A stretch of DNA of 64,000 nucleotides, from contig JALNQF010000003.1 of the NCBI GenBank assembly GCA_028456385.1, forward strand, positions 248,001 through 312,000, given 5' to 3'. Positions 56,754 through 64,000 of the stretch are shown here, in pieces. The stretch comes from Ophiosphaerella korrae. Its lineage: Eukaryota > Ascomycota > Dothideomycetes > Pleosporales > Phaeosphaeriaceae. How positions within the stretch are numbered: position 1 is the stretch's first letter; each line of letters starts with the position of its first letter. A model generated the notes under the pieces. That model ran no database searches. It was not told where the DNA came from and worked only from the letters and a program-made list of their open reading frames with translations. The position numbers and the translations under genes are program-made.

Positions 56754-58059
56754 ATGGTGAAAGGAGAGATTCTCACCCTCGGCGCCGCTGCCACGGCCAT
56801 CGGCGGCGCCTACAAGCTCAGCGAGTTCATGTACAAGGCCAAGCGCGTGCGCGATGTTGGCCCGTCCAATGCCGTCTACGTGCGCATCATTGGCCGCGTC
56901 CGCTCTGACCTGGATGAAGTGCGTCGCCTGTTGTCCGTCCGCGAAGTCCACGACGCCCTCGAGTCCAACCCGGAAAAGTCCAAGTGGGTGTATGGCGCCA
57001 TGCGCGATGTGCGCGGCGCCCTCGAGAACATCACGCCACATACGGAACGCGTTGGCGGCGATGTCGAGGCTGGCCGTCGCATTGGCATCCGCCACCGCGT
57101 CTACTGGCTGCTGAGCGAGAAGGAGAAGCTCGAGAACAGGGAGAAGGAGGTGCAGATTGCCCATGCCAGTCTCAGCGAAGTCCTCGGCTACCTGACCTCG
57201 CTCGAGCCTGTCGAAGAGCCCAAGAAGCCCAAGTCCAAGAAGGAAGAGACCCACGAGACCCACAAGGACACCCACATCGACATCGATATTCACCGTGACG
57301 GGCCTCGCCACACCACTGAGCGGGTCGAGCGCGAGGTCTACATCGAGCGCGACACGGCCCCCCGACGTGTCGAGGAACGCGAGGTCTGGATCGAGCGCGA
57401 CCGCCAAGGCCCTCCTCGCTATGAGGAGCATCGTGAGGTCCACTACGACCAACACGCACCCCGCCAGCACATCCACTACGATCAGCGCGGCCCCCATGAA
57501 CACGTCGAGGCCGATATCCACATCGAGCGCCGGGGCGAGCCCCGTTATGGGGCCCAGTACGACGAGCGCTACGAGCAGCAGGACCACTACCGTTCCCAGT
57601 ACCCCGAGCAGCGCCATGGTGACCAGCGCCCCTTCCCGGAACCCCTAGGCCGCCGCCCGGAGGCCTACGAAGACCGCCTCCCAGAGCGTGACTCCTGGAT
57701 GCAGAGCGCGTCTCGCCGGCCCCAGCAACCCGGCCACTACGGCTCTCAAGCTCCACAGGGGGAGTACGCCGAATACGGTGCTCCTCAACCCATTGGCGCC
57801 GCCCATTATCAGCGTAGGTACAAAGGCGATGCAGGCTTCGGGGATGCAGAAATACTGAATCCTCAACCAGTTCCCTTGTCCAAGGAATACCAAGAACGCG
57901 AGGTAAGCCCATCGAATCGATTAGTTAGCCGCCCATGCTAACATTTCACAGATGTGGATTGAGCAGAAGGAGGACTACAGGTTTGACGAGTATGGCAACA
58001 AGTTGCCAGACCGCTTCTTCCAGCCCCCCGTGCCGAGGCCATACCGCAGCCGCATGTAG
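56754..58059 (+). CDS. Charged, repeat-rich protein with a helical N-terminal domain, two exons
   Basis: Exons 56754-57902 and 57952-58059 (49-bp intron) give 418 aa. The first about 155 residues are helical, starting with a hydrophobic segment (ILTLGAAATAIGGAYKLSEF) and ending in a coiled coil (LLSEKEKLENREKEVQIAHA). The rest is disordered and extremely rich in Arg, Glu, His and Tyr, with imperfect repeats such as REVYIERD, REVWIERDR and HIHYDQRGPHEHVE. The last exon (MWIEQKEDYRFDEYGNKLPD) looks conserved. GC content is high. The N-terminal layout faintly recalls HeLo-like domains of fungal cell-death proteins, but the similarity is too weak to assign. Function unknown. Confidence 0.8.
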
Positions 58060-58332
58060 ATAAACTCACCACTCGCCCGGTAATCACCTTGGATATAATG
58101 AGCTTTTTTGTTTTCTGAGTAAGCAAGTACCCCCACAAATAGTCTTTTCTTGAGCGGGAGGCCCTGGCTTTCTATGTAGCTATCAAATCGATTTGTTTTC
58201 TGCGTTATCTTGCCGTACCATTTACTCGGACACGTACCATGGAAGCTCGCGCCGGCCATCGATTACGTCGTCGTCGTCGTCAACAAAACTTGATTTACTC
58301 CGTGCAGAACCGCAGACCAAACTACAACCTAT

Positions 58333-59666
58333 CTACACCCGCCCACCATCCCCATCCCCATCCCCATCCCTGTCTCCATCCCCATCTCCATCCCCATCCC
58401 CACTCCCCTCCTCCACAACCCTAATCGTCGCAAACGGAAACGACAACGCACTCCCCACCGCCGGCGGACACAAATAACACGGCACAGGCCCGACACTCGT
58501 ACGCACCGACCCGCCCACACTCTCCATCGGCGTCTCACACCCCGCCCGCAACGCCTCCACATCACTCGCAGGCGTCCGCGCGCGCCCCCCAAACAGATTA
58601 AACCGCGTGATCCCGCGGGGCAAGGCACGCAGCGCGACAGCACGGTCCGCACGCTCTGCGCTCTCTGCGGCGCTTTGCGCGGCGCGGGCTTGGGCGCGGG
58701 CGAGGAGGTGGGGCTGGAGGTTGAGCCAGGAGGCTTCGAGGGCGAGGAGGAAGTAGAGGGTCGTTCTGTGGTTAGTTAGCAACGGGGCGGGTAGTTGGCC
58801 GACGGATTGCGTTGGAGGTAGTATAGGGGGGAGGGGAACTTACGCGCAGCCTGCGACGACGCTGGTGGCCTGGGCGGCGTGGCCGAGGGCGATGCGGCGG
58901 AGCATGGAGCGCTCGGCGTGGTTGTAGGCGGAGGCCGAGAGCCAGCAAGGGGGGAAGGGGGATCCGTGGGGTGTGGGGCGGGCGGCGGGGTCGAGCCAGG
59001 GGTCTTCGGTTGCGCCGAGGATGCAGAGGATGATGATGGGGGTGGAGGAGAGGAGGGCGGTGCGGTTGGATATGCCGTGGGGGGAGCAGTGGTGGGCGAG
59101 GAGGAGGATGAGGAGGATGAGGGTTGTGATGGGGTTGAGGAGGGTGAGGGAGATGATGGCGCTGGGGGTGGGTTAGTTGTGGACGAACGGGTTTGAAGGA
59201 GATGTGGGAAATGACTAAAGGTAGGGTGTATGTATGGAAAGGAATGAAACCGAATGGAAGCAGGGATGCCATCTTATGTTGTTTCCTTTGTACACTGGAT
59301 CTTGAATACTTACCCTTTCCCCGTATTCACTCTCATACTAAATCTCTGGCTCGGCTTCCCGAACTTGATTATGTCAAGCGGGTATCTCCTCATTTCCTCT
59401 CTCCACGCACTTAATATACCGTTTGCACGGCACGAGAGGGTAGGCTCAAGCTGAAGTAGCTTGATACCAAGCGTGACAATGATGCCAAAGTGTATCAGAG
59501 AAGCCAGGAAACCGAGAAGGAGGATATAGATGGCGTATTCAGTAACACCAGGCCAGACGATCGATGTTGCACCAAAGATGATGGAGGGGCTGGGGTTTGT
59601 GATTGCGCCCATGACGCGGAAAAATAGGCGTTTGAAGGCAGAATGCATCTTGATTGTGAAAGTCAT
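58333..59666 (-). CDS. Multipass membrane protein with a Gly-Asp repeat tail, three exons
   Basis: Exons 59666-59314, 59161-58844 and 58765-58333 join in frame to 367 aa (introns 152 and 78 bp). Hydrophobic helices include YAIYILLLGFLASLIHFGII, TTLILLILLLAHHC, SSTPIIILCILGA and TTLYFLLALEASWL. The cytoplasmic-type C-terminal part is Ala/Arg-rich, then acidic, ending in Gly-Asp repeats encoded by a hexanucleotide minisatellite (58345-58408). Met at 59666 was chosen as start; an upstream Met at 59822 would add a 52-residue extension. Family unknown. Confidence 0.7.
58345..58408. repeat. Hexanucleotide minisatellite (CCCCAT)n inside a coding exon
   Basis: About ten imperfect CCCCAT units; on the minus strand they encode alternating Gly and Asp in the C-terminus of the membrane protein. 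Length variation would change the tail without shifting the frame. Confidence 0.85.
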
Positions 59667-60000
59667 TTTGTGGTAGGGATAATTGAAGAGGTGAAGACGA
59701 ATGGGTTCGGGAATGAAGAGATATGGGAGTGAAGAGTAGATGAATCGTTTCCAAGGGAAAAAAAAAAAAGGGACATGGGAAAGACTAAGGAAGCGAAACC
59801 TTGGGACATCTACAGCAACCAAATTCCACCAGGGTATAAAAAGTGTTATCGATGGTCAAGTTTTGGTAGCGATGGTTTCTTATCATCTTCCCGGGTGGTG
59901 TTTCATGGTTTACGCTACGGAGTACCCATATTCTTCACGATGCTTTACATCCTTCGGATCCCCAAGGCCACGCCTTTCAAAAAATACAAAAAAAATAATT
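59667..60000. other. Intergenic
   Basis: Upstream region of the membrane protein gene and 3' flank of the ZNG1-like gene. Two poly(A) runs (59759-59770 and 59980-59997). No gene seen. Confidence 0.4.
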
Positions 60001-61257
60001 TCATGTGCTCAGTGTCTTTAACAGACTATCTCTCATGGCTGGTTGGTCTACTGCTCTTCCAATAAGCACGAGCTTTGCTTGCTCATTACCGCCATGATTG
60101 GGTGCTTGCACTTCATTGGTATCGTAGATATTTCGCACGCCTTGGATTAGCAACATACGTCCGTCAACAACGGGGATGCGGGCTTTGAGCCGATGGATCT
60201 CAAACGGTCGATTGGGTATGCCATTAGGAAAAGATTCTTCCCACAAAATGGTGCGGAGGAAAAAGTCAAATTTATCGACTTGGGCGGTAGTCAGAGCAGG
60301 GAAGGATATGCTCGTCGTGGTTATGGTCTATTGCTGTTATTACTTGTAATCATTGCACGGGTGATGTACAAACATGGTCTAGATGACTGTGACCTTTGCT
60401 AGCGAACTTCAAGTCCGCATCCGTCACCTCATCATATGCATGTAAGTCCAACAGCATGCCTTCGAGTTGGGGAACTTGACTCTTGGTTGTTGTCTCGATC
60501 CTTGCGAGGCCGTTAATTGAACGGATACGTTTGACGACATTCTCCAGTTCGGTTTCAGACACTAAGTCGGTTTTGTTGACTATGATGACATCCGCATGAC
60601 TAATTTGAAGGTGTGCGGTGGTCAAGAGCGGACCATGGTCATCATGGTTTTCTTGCGGTTTCTCATCACCATAGCCCTCGTCTAAGCTTTTCAGAACATT
60701 CTTTGCATCAACGAGTGTGACGATACCGTCTAGGAAGATGGTACTACCCAACCCATCGTCGAGCCAGAATATGGGTGCGATATTCCCCGGATCCGCGAGA
60801 CCAGTTGTCTCAAGCAAGATATAGTCGAATAGTTCCCCACGCTGCTCCATAAGATTCTCGATAGCTGCGACGCCAACATCCTTGACAGAGCAGCAGATGC
60901 ATCCATTTGCCAAAGGCACAAACGGTATTGGTTTAGCTTCAGTGGTGTCTTGATCAGATACTGTAAGTTGTTTCTCAATGTCGATCGCTGCTTGAATGTT
61001 AGTATAGCCCCTCTGAGATGGAGCCTGTGCATACAATCACCGAATTCGTTGAGAATGACTGCTATCTTCTTGCCATGTTGTTCAGTTAATATGTAATTGA
61101 GGAGAGTAGTTTTTCCAGCGCCGAGATAACCCGTGACAATTGTGATTGGCACTTTGCTCAATGGTAAGTCGTCTGAGTTGGTGATGAGATTCGGTATTTC
61201 TTCTTCTTGGGGCTGCACAAGGCTAGGGACTTCGTCGTCTGAGCCTTCGGCATTCAT
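60001..61257 (-). CDS. CobW/ZNG1-type zinc metallochaperone GTPase, three exons
   Basis: Exons 61257-61035, 60987-60374 and 60327-60001 (introns 47 and 46 bp) give 387 aa. G3E GTPase hallmarks are present: P-loop GYLGAGKT (residues 43-50), NEFGDS (70-75), the metal-binding GCICC (CxCC, residues 104-107), LETTGLADP and the NKTD guanine-specificity motif. A His-rich SKGHSHLDH segment ends exon 2, and the C-terminal CobW domain ([24 protein letters not shown]) is complete. The N-terminal DDEVPSLVQ resembles the short motif by which ZNG1 proteins bind methionine aminopeptidase 1. The protein is expected to deliver zinc to that enzyme using GTP hydrolysis. Confidence 0.9.
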
Positions 61258-61680
61258 GTTGGTCTACTGGTACAGTCTGACCTAGACGTAGTCAGACACC
61301 AAGCAATGGCAGAATTAGGGGAGGCAACGCCATAATCGTTGACTCTGACATGATTGATCAAATCGATCCGGTACCGAATGTGGTATATTGAGCATACAGG
61401 CAACCAAGATATGCTGTTTGCGTATGCTTGGAACAGAATGAAACAACATACCTGGGAAGCAATTGACTGGAGGAAGCGGAGTGCATGTGACGTAGTAACA
61501 CAGGCGCGAAAGATGAATACTGACTATACTGCACTCGGACTAGTGTCCTACAACGCCCCTGTCGTGTCCCTGCAGTTCTTTGGGCCAACATGATTCAAAT
61601 GGACCTACCACAACGAGACAAGGCAAGTTACTTGAGCACCGTACCGTACCACCACTCCGCATTCACGACCCTCTCTGGAC
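61258..61680. promoter_or_regulatory. Shared upstream region of ZNG1-like and MOB-like genes
   Basis: The 423 bp between divergent starts at 61257 (-) and 61681 (+). No zinc-responsive or other defined site was identified by eye. Confidence 0.35.
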
Positions 61681-63191
61681 ATGGCGTCGCCAGCTTCACC
61701 CCGCCTCCCAAGCCCCCCACCTATCCCAGAAGACCAATTATCGCCCGTCCCCGCAAGCCCAGAGCAGGCAAAGTTCTTCAGCAACCTCGACCTCAATGCG
61801 GCACGACGAATACGGCCGGGCACAAAGGCGGAGGATATGGCAGAGGGGCCTCCACTGATAGAGCTGTCGGAGGTGCGCATGCATATCTTGGGTATCTGAG
61901 CCAGTCAAAGGACTGACACTTCGCACAGATTGACTCGGCTTTCCAGCTCACCGAACATCTCAAAGCGCTGCACAACTTCCTTACACATCCGATCGGCTCA
62001 AATGGGACAACAGCAGTGGACAGAGACATGGCGCTTAGACTGGCGCAACCGCCCGAAAACGTAGACAAGACGCTGTGGTTGTACGAGCTCTGCCGGTTCC
62101 TTACCCAGAAGGCCAACTCCATCATTGTCGCCCTCTTCTCTGACAGTCCGCCTTGTTCTTCGACCACCTGTCCAGAGATGCGTGCATCAGAATGGCAATA
62201 TCTATGCGCCGTACATGACCCGCCCAAGTCGTGTTGTGCTATCGACTACTGCTGCCATACGCTGGACTGGGCTGCGAACACGCTCACTTCACCCAAGCAC
62301 TTTCCGTCACGATTGGCGCTAGGCACCGACCAGTCGACACAGCACCTACAAGTGCGCTCGTTGACCAATATCTTCAGACGCGTGTACCGTATCTTTGCAC
62401 ATGCTTGGTTCCAGCATCGGGATATGTTCTGGAAAGTAGAGGGACGTACCGGGCTGTATGTTTTCTTCAAGACTGTTTGCGATTTCTACGGTCTTATCCC
62501 AGAAGACAATTACACCATTCCCCCTGAGGCTGAAGGGATTGAACCAACTGCTGGAACATCGATCCCACCGGTGATTCTGAAACGAGAGCCACCAGTGCCT
62601 GGGCTAGATTCAGACAATCCTTCTATCATTGAGGGTGTCTCGGACCATGCTCTATCAACAGCTACCACTAAGCGACACCGGCACTCACCCTCTGTTGGCG
62701 CAACGGCTGTATCGACGGTCGTGGAGGAGAATGAAGAAGAGGAAGAGAGTTCTAAAGACCAGCTTCGCCCTATCACTCAGATCTTTGAGTCCCTGACCGA
62801 AGAAGCAGATTCAACACCGTCGGAAGAGCCAGCGCACACAGCTGACGCAGGTGAAGCTACCGAAAAGCCGGCACTTGTGCCAGCAGCCGGCACAGCTGAA
62901 GAGGGGCCGGAAAAGCAAGGTGCTGCTGAGGCAGATGCAGCGCCTCACGTCGATGAAAAGAAAAGTGAGGTCGATACATATGTTCCTCGGAGCACAGCTG
63001 ACGCAGAGATTACGGATGTCAAGATATCGGATGCGGAGCCAGCAGATGACTCGTCGGAAAGTAAAGACATTTCCAAAACAGAAGAGGCGTCTACCAGCGC
63101 CGCGGAAGTAAAGGACAAAGTGGATTCCAAGGCTCCATCCACAGCGGAAGGGAACGACGCGGCAGCCGGGGAGAAGAAGTCTAGAGAATAA
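61681..63191 (+). CDS. MOB/phocein family protein with a long acidic tail, two exons
   Basis: Exons 61681-61872 and 61929-63191 (56-bp intron) give 484 aa. After a Pro-rich N-terminus the Mob1/phocein domain runs from about residue 60 to 285. The zinc ligands are visible as the Cys pair in CSSTTCPEM and the His pair in HAWFQH; SEWQYLCAVHDPPKSCCAID and the RRVYRIFAHAWF helix are characteristic. The domain resembles the phocein/MOB3 type found in the STRIPAK complex (in Sordaria needed for hyphal fusion and fruiting bodies) rather than the kinase-activating Mob1. The last 190 residues are Glu/Ala/Ser/Lys-rich and disordered. Confidence 0.88.
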
Positions 63192-64000
63192 ATCCTATCC
63201 AGTCGGCGTTTGGCGCTGGGGGTGAATCTATCAGGATGCATGGGGTAGCGCAACTGCAGCACCTAGTTCTTTACGAGATATCAACCTTAGCGAAGGCGGT
63301 CCTTCTTGGGGTTGCTTGTTTCATACGAATGATCAAACGGGTAAAATGGAGCATGCGAGAAGCGATTTGCGGTGACACAGGCGCCCCTGTTCATGCGGCT
63401 CTAAGAAGCTGCGATCCTGCACCACGTTGTTTGTGTTACCCAAAGATATAGACATCAGTGGTAAGTGGCTCTTGAGGGAAGGGACATGTTAGTATTTTCA
63501 CCCGGTTGGGCATGGCACTGCGGATACGAGGGAGGGCCTTGCTGCAGAGCAATTACCACATATGTACCTACTTTACATGTCGACACAGGCGCAATAGCAC
63601 ACTTGATATTGCGGGACGGAGAGGACGGGTTGTAAGAACGGGACGCAAAAAAAAAAAAGATAAAAAAAAAGCAAAGCTGGTATTATCCATCATGCAATGG
63701 CATGTCAAGTGGCGTTCAGCGTCATCAGCAAGACATGTATCAACAGGTGCTGGATTTACGCATGCGCTCAGGGCCGTTATCATGTTTGGAGATTTGATGT
63801 GTATTCCAATTGAGCAACACAAGCTGCATCCCATGTTGCCATTGCAAGAAGCAAGGCCCTGTAACGGGAATGCAAAAGCGCGATTGGTGTTGTCAAGGGT
63901 CACGCTCCCAGGAGGTTCCCAGCCACGAACCCGAGAGCAGGGCGTGTGTGTGGCAGCCGTAGCCCAAGAGGCGTTGTGGGGTGGCAGACGGCACAATTGG
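63192..64000. other. Intergenic to window end
   Basis: 3' flank of the MOB-like gene. A-rich tracts lie at 63647-63670. A minus-strand ORF at 63568-63996 has no recognisable domain and is not supported. Confidence 0.4.

Noticed and set aside
56583..57617. 344-aa minus-strand frame rich in Val and Leu, like a membrane protein
   Set aside because: It is the antisense shadow of a GC-rich, highly charged coding exon on the plus strand; no introns, start context or family support it.
63568..63996. 142-aa minus-strand ORF at the window end
   Set aside because: Low-complexity Phe run from an A-rich tract, no domain, and it lies in the 3' flank of the MOB-like gene.

Overview
The window is nuclear DNA of a filamentous ascomycete, most likely a Dothideomycete such as a Pleosporales species (an inference from gene content, not tested). 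Genes have short GT-AG introns of about 45-150 bp. Typical Pezizomycotina families are present: UstYa/DUF3328, PTH11-like receptors, a CFEM domain, a NACHT-WD40 NLR and a phocein-type MOB protein. The first 18.5 kb is AT-rich and saturated with C-to-T and G-to-A changes, the footprint of repeat-induced point mutation (RIP).

Bases 1-18533 are a stack of related Ty3/Gypsy LTR retrotransposons. Element A (+ strand) runs off the left edge and ends in an LTR at 1880-2339. It sits in the gag of an older - strand element B (2340-3459 plus 10579-11082). B is split by a complete - strand element C (3460-10578; TSD ATTAT). A complete - strand element D lies at 11512-18533 (LTRs 429 bp; TSD TTATA). All are dead. 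RIP fades inside the right LTR of D, at about 18.2-18.3 kb.

Bases 19-37 kb are accessory chromatin: a broken Tc1/mariner-type transposase, a NACHT-WD40 NLR split by a frameshift, two long inverted-repeat elements, a small secreted cysteine protein, a UstYa-like oxidase, a candidate secreted peptide, two PTH11-like membrane receptors (one with CFEM), and relics of a Ser/Arg-rich protein, a carbohydrate-binding C-terminus and a DUF6601-like membrane protein. The secreted protein, UstYa enzyme and secreted peptide lie within 3 kb and could form a small peptide-modifying locus; this is a hypothesis.

Bases 37-44 kb hold a short-chain dehydrogenase with a damaged 3' end and an AIM9-like phosphotransferase with one frameshift. 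Bases 44.5-51.2 kb are core genes: a divergent mitochondrial sulfide-oxidation pair (sulfide:quinone oxidoreductase and ETHE1-type persulfide dioxygenase), thymidylate synthase, and a three-exon coiled-coil protein. Bases 51.4-56 kb again hold relics (isochorismatase-like, NACHT-ankyrin) and one small intact ORF. Bases 56.7-63.2 kb carry a charged repeat-rich protein, a multipass membrane protein with a Gly-Asp tail, a CobW/ZNG1 metallochaperone GTPase and a MOB/phocein protein.

Splice sites were assigned by eye from consensus signals, reading frame and family resemblance. No database search was possible.
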